DNA of 64,000 nucleotides, taken from Xanthocytophaga flava (GTDB taxonomy: Bacteria; Bacteroidota; Bacteroidia; Cytophagales; 172606-1). The stretch covers positions 186,001 through 250,000 of the forward strand of contig JASJOS010000017.1 in NCBI GenBank assembly GCA_030068525.1. The letters run 5' to 3'. The notes beneath the pieces are model-generated. The model was given only the letters and a program-made list of their open reading frames with translations. It ran no database searches and had not been told where the DNA came from. Position numbers and translations under genes: made by a program. Position 1 is the stretch's first letter. Every line of letters begins with the position of its first letter. Of the stretch, positions 1 to 9,646 are shown piece after piece.

Positions 1-1001
1 GTATCTATCAGGTATCCTATCAGAAAGGACTGCAACTGGCTTCAGGAAAATTTGTGGTAGTGAGTAGTGGTATTTATAGTCAGGAACTAGTTAACAAACT
101 GACACGAAAGTGGGGAGAAAGTAAATTTGCCGGAAGCTTTGATCATCTGGTTGACCCGAACAAAGACTTTGAAGAAGAGTTTCAGAAATTTAGAGAATAT
201 TGCATTGAACATCAGATTCAGCATATTTTTATCAGCTTGCCCGCTCATCAGCAGGAACAGGTAGAAGCCATTTCACACTTTGCAGGTCAATGTTTTATCC
301 GGTGTCTGATACTACCTAATTCAGGATATATCTGGCCAGAACAAAAAAACATTTGTTACGTAGGTGATCTGGTGGTGTGCGATCAATGGTTGCATCCATT
401 GCAGAATAAATTCAATACAATCCTGAAGCGCATCTTTGATATAGTGTTTTCGCTGATGGTGATTGTATTTATATTCTCCTGGCTGATACCCATTATTGCA
501 CTGGCAGTAAAACTGTCTTCTCCAGGTCCTATATTTTTTGTGCAGCATCGGCCTGGCAAACGGAACAAGGCATTCAAATGTCTGAAATTCCGTACCATGC
601 GTGTTAATAATCAATCAGAAGTTCAGGCTACTTTCAAAGATCCTCGTGTCACTGCTGTAGGGCAGTTTCTACGTAAGACCAGTCTGGATGAACTACCCCA
701 GTTTTTTAATGTACTTGTAGGTGATATGTCTATTGTAGGACCCCGGCCTAATATGGTTAGTCAGCTAGAGTACTATTCCAAATTGATTCCAGAGTATCCT
801 TTGCGACATGCTGTAGCCCCTGGTATTACAGGTTATGCGCAGGTAAAAGGATACCGAGGCGAAACCAGAGAGCTATATCTGATGCAGAAGCGGGTTGATT
901 TTGACCTGGCCTATATCAGAAAATGGAATTTCTTGTTTGACATCAAGATCATATTCCTCACAGTGAAGAACATGATAGTAGGTGAGAAATTTGCCTATTA
1001 A
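1..1001 (+). CDS. Undecaprenyl-phosphate sugar-1-phosphate transferase (WcaJ/PglC-like), 5' truncated
   Basis: This is the initiating enzyme of polysaccharide assembly: it moves a sugar-1-phosphate from a nucleotide sugar to undecaprenyl phosphate at the inner membrane. The frame is open to the left window edge, so the GTG at 54 is not the start and the N-terminal membrane segments lie outside. Seen here are part of the regulatory CoA-binding-like domain, one hydrophobic segment ([19 protein letters not shown]) and the catalytic bacterial sugar transferase domain with [31 protein letters not shown] and [16 protein letters not shown] motifs. It lies 31 bp before an epimerase gene and heads the exopolysaccharide cluster. 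The donor sugar cannot be read from the sequence. Confidence 0.93.
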   Translation, partial: IYQVSYQKGLQLASGKFVVVSSGIYSQELVNKLTRKWGESKFAGSFDHLVDPNKDFEEEFQKFREYCIEHQIQHIFISLPAHQQEQVEAISHFAGQCFIRCLILPNSGYIWPEQKNICYVGDLVVCDQWLHPLQNKFNTILKRIFDIVFSLMVIVFIFSWLIPIIALAVKLSSPGPIFFVQHRPGKRNKAFKCLKFRTMRVNNQSEVQATFKDPRVTAVGQFLRKTSLDELPQFFNVLVGDMSIVGPRPNMVSQLEYYSKLIPEYPLRHAVAPGITGYAQVKGYRGETRELYLMQKRVDFDLAYIRKWNFLFDIKIIFLTVKNMIVGEKFAY

Positions 1002-1032
1002 TAAATCTATGTAGTCAATTTTTCCTTTACTT

Positions 1033-2082
1033 ATGACCAATACAAAACTTTTAGTCACTGGTGGATCTGGATTCATCGGGACTAATCTGATAACCTATTG
1101 CCTGAAACATGGTATTGATGTAATAAATGTTGACTGGAATCCGCCTTTGGATGTGTCGCATAAACCACACTGGATCAATTGCGACATTTTAGATCAGGAT
1201 GCCCTGCAAAAAGTATTTTCTGATTACCAACCCACACATGTAGTACATCTGGCTGCGCGTGCTGATACAGATGAACAACAGGATATGGCTGCCTATCTTC
1301 AGAATACCGAGGGTACACGACATGTACTGGAATGTGTTAAGAACACGCCTTCAATAGAACGGCTTATCGTAACTTCTACACAGTTTGTATGTCAGCCGGG
1401 CTATTATCCGCAACATGATGAAGATTATAATCCTGTTAATCTGTATGGGATGACTAAAATCCTGACAGAACAATTTACCCGTCACGCTTCCTTGTCCTGT
1501 TCCTGGACCATTATTCGTCCTACAACCATCTGGGGACCGTGGTCTTTACGGTATCGGGATGTTTTCTTTAAGACACTGAAGTCTGGTCTGTATTTCCATC
1601 CTTCCAAAGAAAATGTTATCCGATCCTATGGATATGTAAATAATGTAGTCTTTCAGATTATGCAGATATTGACTTTGGAAGAAGAAAAAGTGAATGGTAA
1701 GGTTTTCTATGTAGGCGATGAGCCGTTTGAACTAAAAGAATGGGTAAATACAGTTTCTCAGGTTCTGACAGGCAAAAAAGTAAATATAATCCCTACAGGA
1801 CTGGTAAAAACTATGGCTAGTATTGGGGATATTCTCACTGCCTTTAAAATTCGTTTTCCAATTACCAGTGGACGCTTTCGAAGTATGACCAGTAGTTATG
1901 TGACTCCTATGGATGACACCATTAATGTATTGGGTAAAGCTCCATATTCTATCCAACAGGGAGTAGAAGAAACTATAAACTGGTATAAAACCATCAGTGC
2001 TCAGGTGAGTAAACCTGAACCTGACATTCCGAGAAAGAGATATTTCTATACTGCTCCAACATATCAGATGCAGCAAGCGTGA
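1033..2082 (+). CDS. NAD-dependent epimerase/dehydratase (extended SDR)
   Basis: The 349-residue protein is an extended short-chain dehydrogenase, a family that epimerises, dehydrates or reduces nucleotide sugars with bound NAD(P). The Rossmann glycine motif GGSGFIG is at residues 10-16, and the catalytic pair is Y138 and K142 in YGMTK, with T114-S115 in the usual Ser/Thr position. The length is typical of the family. It sits between the initiating transferase and the exporter gene, so it probably prepares a nucleotide sugar for the same polymer. The exact reaction cannot be told; a sterol-dehydrogenase-like (3-beta-HSD) relative is an alternative. Confidence 0.85.
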   Translation: MTNTKLLVTGGSGFIGTNLITYCLKHGIDVINVDWNPPLDVSHKPHWINCDILDQDALQKVFSDYQPTHVVHLAARADTDEQQDMAAYLQNTEGTRHVLECVKNTPSIERLIVTSTQFVCQPGYYPQHDEDYNPVNLYGMTKILTEQFTRHASLSCSWTIIRPTTIWGPWSLRYRDVFFKTLKSGLYFHPSKENVIRSYGYVNNVVFQIMQILTLEEEKVNGKVFYVGDEPFELKEWVNTVSQVLTGKKVNIIPTGLVKTMASIGDILTAFKIRFPITSGRFRSMTSSYVTPMDDTINVLGKAPYSIQQGVEETINWYKTISAQVSKPEPDIPRKRYFYTAPTYQMQQA

Positions 2083-2162
2083 TTTTTAAAACAGTATAGA
2101 TATATACTGAAAAGACACCTTGTCTCAGTCTGCCATATCAGGTTATTTCTAGTATACACAAC

Positions 2163-2200
2163 ATTACCACCTACGCTTTAATCAGGTGTTAGGTGGTAAT
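2163..2200. terminator. Hairpin after the epimerase gene
   Basis: An 11-bp perfect inverted repeat (ATTACCACCTA at 2163-2173 against TAGGTGGTAAT at 2190-2200) lies in the 275-bp gap between the epimerase and exporter genes. No T run follows, so it may be an mRNA-end or processing hairpin rather than a strong intrinsic terminator. The rest of the gap holds no recognisable gene. Confidence 0.4.
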
Positions 2201-2357
2201 ACAGGACACTTATTAGCCATTCAGTACAGATATGTTGGAAACAAGAGATCATAATTCATAAGAAATGTTTGTGTAAAGTCACAAACCGGATTGAAACAGA
2301 AAAGTAAAACGGCAGGGTGAGACCAGACACCAAATTTCATATTATACCACTTACCTT

Positions 2358-3143
2358 ATGAGAATAAAAAACGCAGTTAATTTAGTCAAGATAATAGCGC
2401 TATGGTTCTTAGTAAATGCTTGTATACCCAAACATCATATAGTTTATTTTCCTAATCCGTCACTGAATAAAAGTTCGCCTGTTACCACACCTAACACATT
2501 ACCTGTGTACAAGCTGCAACCAACAGACGTCTTGTCAATACGCATAAAAACGCTAAACAAAGAAACCTCCGATTACTTCAATATCGTGCCGGAAAATGGT
2601 GTGCAGCAATGGAATCCGGCGGGTTTGTATATAAATGGATATTCCATTAATGCCGAAGGAGATATAACCTTGCCAGAAGTAGGAAAAGTAAAGGTGGCTG
2701 GTATGACTGTTGAAGAAGCACAAAAAGCAGTGCAGGAAAAAGTGAAAACCTATGTCGGCAATGTCACCATTCTCTTAAAGCTGATTAGCTTCAAAGTTAC
2801 CGTTCTGGGTGAAGTGAATAATCCGGGATACTATTATATATACAATGACAATGCAACGTTGTTGAATGCCTTAGCCATGGCAGGTGACCTTACAGACTTC
2901 GGGAACCGTACCAACATTGTGCTGGTACGACAAACCAAGGAGGGAACCCAATCCATTGTATTAGATCTAAATGATCCCGATGTGCTCTCATCAAAATATT
3001 ATTACCTGATGCCTAACGATGCTATTTATGTGCAGCCTTTTAAAGCAAAATATGCCCGAAGCAATGTCAATACATTGTCAGTACTTGGGGTGCTCTTTGG
3101 TGCCATTTCCAGCACAATTTTAATACTCAATTATTTAAAATAG
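2358..3143 (+). CDS. Polysaccharide export lipoprotein (Wza/BexD-like)
   Basis: This outer-membrane polysaccharide export protein is 261 residues long. It begins with a lipoprotein signal ending in LVNAC with the lipidated cysteine at residue 22. A polysaccharide export domain follows, starting near YKLQPTDVLSIRI (about residue 50), then an SLBB segment around VTVLGEVNNPGYYYI. The last 22 residues are hydrophobic (SVLGVLFGAISSTILILNYL), as in many Bacteroidota homologues. It is followed after 9 bp by the Wzc-like gene, the usual export pair, so the two are almost surely co-transcribed and form the periplasm-spanning export channel. Confidence 0.92.
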   Translation: MRIKNAVNLVKIIALWFLVNACIPKHHIVYFPNPSLNKSSPVTTPNTLPVYKLQPTDVLSIRIKTLNKETSDYFNIVPENGVQQWNPAGLYINGYSINAEGDITLPEVGKVKVAGMTVEEAQKAVQEKVKTYVGNVTILLKLISFKVTVLGEVNNPGYYYIYNDNATLLNALAMAGDLTDFGNRTNIVLVRQTKEGTQSIVLDLNDPDVLSSKYYYLMPNDAIYVQPFKAKYARSNVNTLSVLGVLFGAISSTILILNYLK

Positions 3144-3152
3144 AATAAAGCT

Positions 3153-5489
3153 ATGGAAGATATTGATGTACGATTAGTGCTCGCAAAGTTTCTTCGGAAG
3201 TGGCACTTTTTCGCTATCAGTGTAGGACTGATGCTGGTAGTCGCATTTATATATTTACGATCAACTGAGAAAAAATACATGGTGCAGGCTTCTGTGCAGC
3301 TAAAGGAACAGAACCTGAATGAAAAAGGAAGTGATGACAAAAAGTTTATCAATGGACTTGAACTGTTGGAGAATAACGCGGCCATAGAAGATGAAATTGG
3401 GATCTTGACTTCCTACTCTGTAGTAAAACAAACAGTAGAGAAGCTTGAAAACTATACCAACATATATAAGACAGACAGCAAGTTAAAGTTTAAACCTGTA
3501 GAAAAGTTTTTTTCCAAAGAAGTATATCATCAGGACATCGAGATTCGGTTGCTGAAAAACAGACCACAACTGATTGATGCCCCAATACAAATCTCTTTTC
3601 TGGACAAACATACTTTTCTTGTAGAGGTGCAGGAGCACAATGCTACCGTATATGACTATCGTTCCCAAAAGCCGTTGGGAATACAGGACGAAGTTATCTT
3701 CTCTCAAAAAGGGGTAATCGGAAAACCTTTCGTGAGCCCTCTTATCAGTTTTATGCTGGTGCCTGCAAAAACCAGAGAAGCCGAATTCTGGAACAATGAC
3801 TATTATTTTGTCAATCGTTCGGTAAAAGATCTGGCAGAGTCCTATCAGCAAAAGCTGAGTGTGGCACCCATTGCAGAAAAGTCAAATATCGTGAGCTTAT
3901 CATTGCAGGGAACGGTTCCGGAAAAGGAAGCTTTGTTTCTGAATATGCTTTCCAGTGTCTATGTCAATAATGACCTGCAAAAAAGAAATCAGCTGGGTAT
4001 GAACGCCCTCAGCTTCATAGACAACCAGATTGACAAGGTATCGAACACACTGAATAAAGTGGAAGGCTCGCTGGAAAAGTTCAGGTCACAGAGTAATGTG
4101 ATTGATGTAGGTGTTTCAGCTCAATCCTATACAGATCTGTTGAACCAGTTGGAAGAGAAGCAGGTAGACCGTAAAACGCAGCTTATGTACTACCAGTATA
4201 TAGCTGACTATCTGGCTCGCAGTGCAACCATGGATGGTGTAGTAACGCCCTCCGCAGCCGGAATTAATGATCCTAGTCTAACCAAATTGCTCGAAGATCT
4301 CAATACGTTGAATAAGGAACGGGTATCTGTGGCCTATAACTCCAACGCAGATAACAACCCTGTACTGAAAGTACTGGATCAGAAGATTTCCAATACCAAA
4401 AAGACATTAGCTGATAATGTTCAGGGCTTGATTCAATCTTCTCAAATTGCTCTCAATGAAAACCAGCATCGGGTAGATGAAGTAAAAGCCAGAATTAACC
4501 AGTTGCCTGCCAACGAACGCAATCTGAATACAATTCAGCGTAAGTTTCAGCTAAACGATGATGTCTATAAGTACCTGCTTCAGAAACGTGCAGAGGCAAG
4601 TATTGCTATTGCCTCCAGTGCACCAGACAAGAGCATTGTGGATCAGGCACGGCAGGTCGGTAGCAAACCTGTATCGCCTAATGCAACCCTAACGTATCTG
4701 ATGGCTATTATGCTGGGACTGATCTTTCCGGCAGGTTATTTATCTGTGAAAGATTATATGCATAAGCGAATTGAAGGCGAAGATCAGCTGGAAAAAGAAA
4801 CACAACTTTCTGTAGTCGCTTCCATTATGTTTGATTCTAACAGCAAGAAATACAGACCACTGACTACGCATCCGTATAACGATAGTGCTTTTCAGGAAAT
4901 TCGTCACTACATACGATTTAAAAATCAGCAGGTAATAGCCGTTACCTCTATGGCCAGCAATGAGGGTAAAACCTATTGTGCTATTAACCTGGCCGTAGCT
5001 TTTGCCAAGGCCGGACATAAAACATTGCTGATCGACACAGACTTTTATCAGTCTGATGTAGGGACAGTATTCAATCTGGAAACCGCTCCTGGTCTGATTG
5101 ACTTCCTTCCTGATCCATCAAAAGTAGTGGTTAATCAGACTTCGATTCCTTCTCTGGATGTAATCAGTGCAGGACAGGCGTCTGAAAGTTCACGGGCTGC
5201 CTTTCTGCGTAGCTCTCTTGAGAAGTTATTGGCAGAACTACGGCATACCTACACCTATATTATTATAGATACATGTCCGGTAGGGTTAATCTCAGATTAC
5301 CTGCTTTTTGCAAGTTGTGTAGATTATACGTTGGTAGTTGTGCGCAGCGATGTCACCAAACGGGAGAACATTGGAAGGCTGAATACTATCCTGAATCGCC
5401 ACAATCTCAAGAACAAAAGTGCGCTTGTCTACAACGCAACCCGTGTATCTAAAGAGCTTACCAATTACTATAAGAAGATTGCAAGCTAG
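3153..5489 (+). CDS. Wzc-like polysaccharide co-polymerase with tyrosine-autokinase domain
   Basis: The 778-residue inner-membrane protein has a Wzz domain between two membrane segments (about residues 15-35 and 508-528), a long periplasmic coiled-coil region (about 290-480) and a cytoplasmic P-loop domain of the bacterial tyrosine kinase type. Walker A is SMASNEGKT (599-607), Walker A' is LLIDTDF (D628, D630) and Walker B is IIIDTCPV (D706). The usual PGEGK form of Walker A is altered: the first glycine is an asparagine. The C-terminus has only a YY pair, not the tyrosine cluster of classical Wzc. It controls chain length and export together with the Wza-like protein upstream. Kinase activity is uncertain. 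Confidence 0.9.
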   Translation: MEDIDVRLVLAKFLRKWHFFAISVGLMLVVAFIYLRSTEKKYMVQASVQLKEQNLNEKGSDDKKFINGLELLENNAAIEDEIGILTSYSVVKQTVEKLENYTNIYKTDSKLKFKPVEKFFSKEVYHQDIEIRLLKNRPQLIDAPIQISFLDKHTFLVEVQEHNATVYDYRSQKPLGIQDEVIFSQKGVIGKPFVSPLISFMLVPAKTREAEFWNNDYYFVNRSVKDLAESYQQKLSVAPIAEKSNIVSLSLQGTVPEKEALFLNMLSSVYVNNDLQKRNQLGMNALSFIDNQIDKVSNTLNKVEGSLEKFRSQSNVIDVGVSAQSYTDLLNQLEEKQVDRKTQLMYYQYIADYLARSATMDGVVTPSAAGINDPSLTKLLEDLNTLNKERVSVAYNSNADNNPVLKVLDQKISNTKKTLADNVQGLIQSSQIALNENQHRVDEVKARINQLPANERNLNTIQRKFQLNDDVYKYLLQKRAEASIAIASSAPDKSIVDQARQVGSKPVSPNATLTYLMAIMLGLIFPAGYLSVKDYMHKRIEGEDQLEKETQLSVVASIMFDSNSKKYRPLTTHPYNDSAFQEIRHYIRFKNQQVIAVTSMASNEGKTYCAINLAVAFAKAGHKTLLIDTDFYQSDVGTVFNLETAPGLIDFLPDPSKVVVNQTSIPSLDVISAGQASESSRAAFLRSSLEKLLAELRHTYTYIIIDTCPVGLISDYLLFASCVDYTLVVVRSDVTKRENIGRLNTILNRHNLKNKSALVYNATRVSKELTNYYKKIAS

Positions 5490-5550
5490 TGAATCTGGCG
5501 GGTCTTCAACAAATAACTAAACAACCGATTTTATTCAACAGAAGTAATTT

Positions 5551-6459
5551 ATGGCTGCATCCATTTCTGTAGTAATACCTGTTTTTAACCGCAAAGAGGA
5601 GTTGATTCGGGCATTGGATTCTGTCAAGAAGCAGACACTGCAACCTTCCGAGGTGATTGTAGTGGATGACTGCTCTTCTTTTCTGATAGAGGATTTTCTC
5701 AGAGAGAGCAATTACCTGGATCAGGATTGGGTACGGGTAGTCCGAAACGAGATAAATCAGGGGCCCAGTGGTACCCGGAATACGGGAGTGATGCATGCGA
5801 AAGAAGAGTTTATTGCCTTTCTGGATTCGGATGATTACTGGGACCCTCACAAACTGGAAAAGCAGATGGCGCTTTTTACAAAGAAGCCGGAACTGGATCT
5901 GGTATACAATGGGACCTGGGTAGTGTATGAAAATAAGACGGTTCCATCCCATACCAAGCTGTTTAAGGACAATATATGGTATCAGTTGGTAGACAATTGC
6001 TGGACTCCACCCAATCCATCCACGATGCTCATGCGTAATGCATCTATCCGAAAGTTGAATGCATTTGATCTGACATTAAAACATGCAGAAGATATTGATT
6101 TATGGATGCGGATGACATTGCACGACATGAAAATAGATTATTGTGATGAACGCCTGACATATTTTATGTATAACTCAACAGGACGGCTATCCAAACAGTA
6201 TCGTGCAAAGTTCAAGAAGGTAGAACCCTTCTTTGCCAAATGGGAACCGTATTTCAGACAACAGGGGAAGGAAAGTTCTTTTCATCAATTTAAACAACGG
6301 TCATTTACAAAGTTTGCGCTTGAAACATTCGTTGACAGCCTTCGGGATCGTAGTGTCAGCATTCCTGCTCAAATGTATTTTAAGTATCTCTGGAACCGAA
6401 AGGAATTTTATGATCTGATTCTGAATAAGTTTCGACGTGTACAGCCGCAACCCTCCTGA
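5551..6459 (+). CDS. Glycosyltransferase family 2
   Basis: This 302-residue GT-A fold glycosyltransferase adds a sugar to the lipid-linked repeat unit on the cytoplasmic face. The nucleotide-sugar binding start ISVVIPVFNRKEELIRALDS, the VDD at residues 38-40 and the metal-binding DSDD at 92-95 are intact. GPSGTRNTGV (71-80) is also typical of family 2. There is no membrane segment. It lies 61 bp downstream of the Wzc-like gene and 57 bp before the next gene, on the same strand, so it belongs to the cluster. Donor and linkage are unknown. Confidence 0.9.
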   Translation: MAASISVVIPVFNRKEELIRALDSVKKQTLQPSEVIVVDDCSSFLIEDFLRESNYLDQDWVRVVRNEINQGPSGTRNTGVMHAKEEFIAFLDSDDYWDPHKLEKQMALFTKKPELDLVYNGTWVVYENKTVPSHTKLFKDNIWYQLVDNCWTPPNPSTMLMRNASIRKLNAFDLTLKHAEDIDLWMRMTLHDMKIDYCDERLTYFMYNSTGRLSKQYRAKFKKVEPFFAKWEPYFRQQGKESSFHQFKQRSFTKFALETFVDSLRDRSVSIPAQMYFKYLWNRKEFYDLILNKFRRVQPQPS

Positions 6460-6516
6460 AGAAAGGAATTGCCTGTATCCTAGATGTGACATCCTACAAC
6501 CTATACCTTTTTGCTT

Positions 6517-7425
6517 ATGAAACTTTGCTATTTTGATGATAATGTGAATTTTGGAGATGCCTTGAATGCAACCATCTTTCCTACATTGTTAGCTGACTTT
6601 TTTGACGAGGATCCGTCTGTTTCCTTTTTTGGTATAGGCTCGTTGTTTGGATTGCCCTTGCTGGAAAACAGTAGTGCTGTCCGAAAGATAATCTTCAGTA
6701 CAGGTTATGGTAAATATGGAGTGAAGCCTCGCCTAGATTCATCATATGAAATCATGTGTGTAAGAGGGCCACTCACTGCCGAATACCTGGGACTGGATAA
6801 ATCCATGGCAGTAGCCGATGGAGCCTTGTTGTTGTCCCATTTTTCATTCCCTTCTTACAAAAAGACCTATGCTTTTTCGTACATGCCACATTGGGAAAGC
6901 GAAACCCGCTTTGACTGGGCTGGATTGTGCGAACAGGCTGGCTACCACTATATAAGCCCGATGTGGCACAAAGACAGAATTCTGGAAGAGATACTCAAGT
7001 CTGAAGTTATCATTACCGAAGCCATGCATGGAGCCATAGTAGCCGATACACTTAGAGTACCCTGGATACCTGTAAAAGGGTACAAGAATATCAGTGAGTT
7101 TAAATGGCAGGACTGGACACAATCCATACAAACCACCTACAACCCTGTTCAGATGCCTCCTCTCTATAGCGAAGTGAGAGAAGCTGAAAAGATTATCCAG
7201 GTAAAAACCAAAGGCATGCTGGGCAATATGGCTACCCAATACCTGGCGAAGGCTTTTGTGTCCTATCAGAAAAACTTCAAATGGAAAGAAACCCTGAAAC
7301 AATTCGCAGATATAAAGAATACGAAACCATCTCTAAGCCAGAACGGCGTAGTAACGTCCCTCGCCGATGAACTAAGAGACCGCCTGGAAAAGGTAAAGAG
7401 CAAATACACAACCATTCTCAGTTAG
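6517..7425 (+). CDS. Polysaccharide pyruvyl transferase family protein
   Basis: The protein resembles the polysaccharide pyruvyltransferase family (CsaB/ExoV type), which adds ketal-linked pyruvate from phosphoenolpyruvate to sugars of cell-surface polymers. Supporting features are the start KLCYFDDNVNFGDALNATIF, the mid-region MCVRGPLTAEYLGL, VADGALLL, and ITEAMHGAIVADTLRVPWIP, where the family has its conserved SxRLHxxI/A-like histidine. The open frame can be read from a TTG at 6511, but the ATG at 6517 gives the family-typical N-terminus, a 302-residue protein. Pyruvylation would give the polymer negative charge; some members of this fold have other roles. Confidence 0.8.
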   Translation: MKLCYFDDNVNFGDALNATIFPTLLADFFDEDPSVSFFGIGSLFGLPLLENSSAVRKIIFSTGYGKYGVKPRLDSSYEIMCVRGPLTAEYLGLDKSMAVADGALLLSHFSFPSYKKTYAFSYMPHWESETRFDWAGLCEQAGYHYISPMWHKDRILEEILKSEVIITEAMHGAIVADTLRVPWIPVKGYKNISEFKWQDWTQSIQTTYNPVQMPPLYSEVREAEKIIQVKTKGMLGNMATQYLAKAFVSYQKNFKWKETLKQFADIKNTKPSLSQNGVVTSLADELRDRLEKVKSKYTTILS

Positions 7426-7530
7426 GAGAAGATGCCTGTAATAAAGAAAAAATACTTTGAGAATACTCTCTTTTGGACGTACTCGTCACTCTGTTGATAG
7501 TGTTGTCCTGGTGACAGGCTTTCTCTCCCT

Positions 7531-7640
7531 GTCCTTCTGAAAGAAACTTGTGACAAATAGAGCCTCGTTTGTTTTATGAGAAAAGATTTATTCAAAAACC
7601 ACAGGCCGCCGGTCTTGTCACGAGTTCCTTTCAGGAGGAC
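7531..7640. repeat. Module 1 element, copy A (26-bp inverted repeats)
   Basis: Left arm 7531-7556 and right arm 7615-7640 are inverted copies with 3 mismatches in 26. Between them are the conserved inner blocks GACAAATAGAGC and AGGCCGCCGGTCTTGTCACG. The same layout occurs at 14988, 17687 and 43775. A third partial arm (TTCAGGAGGAC) follows at about 7686. Its function is unknown; it could be a foldback mobile element or an mRNA-end structure. Confidence 0.85.
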
Positions 7641-7727
7641 AAAAAGGGGAGGTGGTTCTGAAGGAATGAAGAGAGAACCTACATTTCAGGAGGACAAAGA
7701 GGGAGAGGGGAAGACAGGGTATGAGAA

Positions 7728-7965
7728 AGGTTTTTTATCGGTACAAAGAAAAACACGATGCCTTTAATCGTGGAAGGTGGTGTAGGTGCGTGAGGATAAA
7801 AATTCCGCGGGCCTAGCGTTAGCCCTAAGCGGCGAAGCTTTGGAATTTTTTGCCCTTTTTTGCTCACACACAAATCTGGCTCACCAAATTCTCATTTGGT
7901 GCCCTGTTTTTTGGGCAAGCAAAAAATGAAGAAGCCTGTGGAAGAACAATAAAAGTGACAATAAA
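7728..7965. repeat. Module 2 element, copy A (multi-hairpin intergenic repeat)
   Basis: The stretch is closely similar to 15187-15410 and related to 23120-23345 and 28810-29064. It contains an outer stem AAAATTCC/GGAATTTT, an inner GGGC/GCCC hairpin, the hairpin CACCAAATTCTCATTTGGTG and the hairpin TGCCC-TGTTTTTT-GGGCA. Together with copy A of module 1 it fills most of the 708-bp gap between the pyruvyltransferase-like and flippase genes. No gene is seen in the gap. Confidence 0.85.
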
Positions 7966-8133
7966 CAAATACAGGTAGAGACAAGCAAAAAAAGTAACAG
8001 GCCGTAGGAAGAATGATATTTTGGACAATCAAGAAATGTAGGAAGAGAGATCTAAAATATTGCAAACATATAAATGAGATAACAAACCCAACCTAAATAA
8101 ATCTGGATACAAACCAGCTTAAAACCCTTACAA

Positions 8134-9600
8134 ATGAATAAACAGAAAACAGTAAAAACAGGCATTGTATGGTCTTTCATTGAAGGTTTTGGAATAAAGA
8201 TCATCTCCACACTTGTTTTCTTTATTCTGGCAAAATTATTGGGCGCCACCCATTTTGGCCTGGTCGCCATTGCTACTGCCTTTATTGATTTTGGAAATGT
8301 GCTGGTAGAACAAGGAATGGTAGCCGCCCTTGTACAAAAAGAGAAACTGGAGCGTGCTCATCTGGATACAGCCTTCTGGATTAATATAGGATTAGGGGCT
8401 AGTGTATTTGCGATACTCTGTTTGTCAGCACCCTTCATTGCAGACATCTACAAAGAACCCTCGCTTACCCCCGTACTACAAACATCCGGCCTCGTTTTTC
8501 TGATTGGTCCATCCGGATTGGTACAAGTAGCTCAGCTAACCCGGGAAATGAATTTCAAGCTTATCGCCAGAATTCGGATTGTAGGTCTGCTGGCTGCGGC
8601 TGTCGTTAGCTTAACGATGGCATTTATGGGATATGGTGTATGGGCACTGGTATTTCAGAAACTGGTATTTATGGGATTATCTACCGTATTGTTTTGGTTC
8701 TGGACCAAATGGATACCGCGGCTATCGTTTTCCATTGACCATTTCCGGGAACTGTTTCCTTTCTCCTACAAGATGATGATCAACAACTTTTTAACCTACT
8801 TCAGCCGGAACTCTATTGAACTACTGATAGGATTCTTTCATGGGACAGAGGCCGTGGGCATATACTCTTTCTGTTACAAGGTATTTCAGTCAACCATCGA
8901 AACCGCCAATACCTCTGTCAATAAAGTAATGTTGCCACTTTTTTCATCTGTACAGGATGATAAAGCACAACTGACAAAGTATTTCTATAAGGCTATAGAA
9001 TCCAGCTTTACTTTGCTGCTGCCAGTTCTGGCATTGATTGTATTTCTTTCTCCTGAGGCAATTCTGTATTTCTTTAACGCCACCTGGGCGGAAAGTGCAG
9101 ATCTGCTCAAGCTGGTCTCTATCGGAGGTACTATCTACATGATCTATTATTATACCAATACCTTATGGATCAGTACCGGAAGACCTGATCTGGTTGTCCG
9201 ATTTACATTGATAAACGTGGTAATTAACCTGGCATTGTTAGCTGCTGTAAGCAAATTGCCATTGATTTATGTGGGGTACATTTCTATTGTACGAAGTCTA
9301 TTATTACTGCCTGTAGCTTATGTGCTATCCTTAAAAACAGCACCAATTAGTATTCAGGGGTCATTACAACATTTGTCACGTCCGTTTTGGATGGGAGGAG
9401 TTACATTCCTGATTCTGGCAATTTCTTCGGCTGTGATTCCGGTGCTTTCGCCGGAGTGGATCTGGTTTGCTATTCAGGGTGTGATCTGGAGTATTACTGT
9501 TTTTGTTGCGCTGTATTTCCTTCTTCCATCTGTCTTAACACCTGTGTTTAACTCTGTATCACGTGTATACCTGCGTGTTTCAGGAAGTCGGAAAGTATAG
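8134..9600 (+). CDS. Polysaccharide flippase (Wzx/WzxC-like, MOP superfamily)
   Basis: The 488-residue protein is almost wholly hydrophobic with about 12-14 membrane segments and starts with KTVKTGIVWSFIEGFGIKII, the typical start of WzxC/RfbX-like oligosaccharide flippases. LGATHFGLVAIATAFIDFGN and the N-terminal half match the Polysacc_synt domain. It carries undecaprenyl-linked repeat units across the inner membrane for polymerisation. It lies 46 bp upstream of a glycosyltransferase and 1.1 kb upstream of the candidate Wzy polymerase. Together these indicate a Wzx/Wzy pathway rather than an ABC-transporter one. Confidence 0.9.
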   Translation: MNKQKTVKTGIVWSFIEGFGIKIISTLVFFILAKLLGATHFGLVAIATAFIDFGNVLVEQGMVAALVQKEKLERAHLDTAFWINIGLGASVFAILCLSAPFIADIYKEPSLTPVLQTSGLVFLIGPSGLVQVAQLTREMNFKLIARIRIVGLLAAAVVSLTMAFMGYGVWALVFQKLVFMGLSTVLFWFWTKWIPRLSFSIDHFRELFPFSYKMMINNFLTYFSRNSIELLIGFFHGTEAVGIYSFCYKVFQSTIETANTSVNKVMLPLFSSVQDDKAQLTKYFYKAIESSFTLLLPVLALIVFLSPEAILYFFNATWAESADLLKLVSIGGTIYMIYYYTNTLWISTGRPDLVVRFTLINVVINLALLAAVSKLPLIYVGYISIVRSLLLLPVAYVLSLKTAPISIQGSLQHLSRPFWMGGVTFLILAISSAVIPVLSPEWIWFAIQGVIWSITVFVALYFLLPSVLTPVFNSVSRVYLRVSGSRKV

Positions 9601-9646
9601 AGCCGGTTTTGTATTGTGAGTCAATTAGTTATTATTTCTATAGGCT

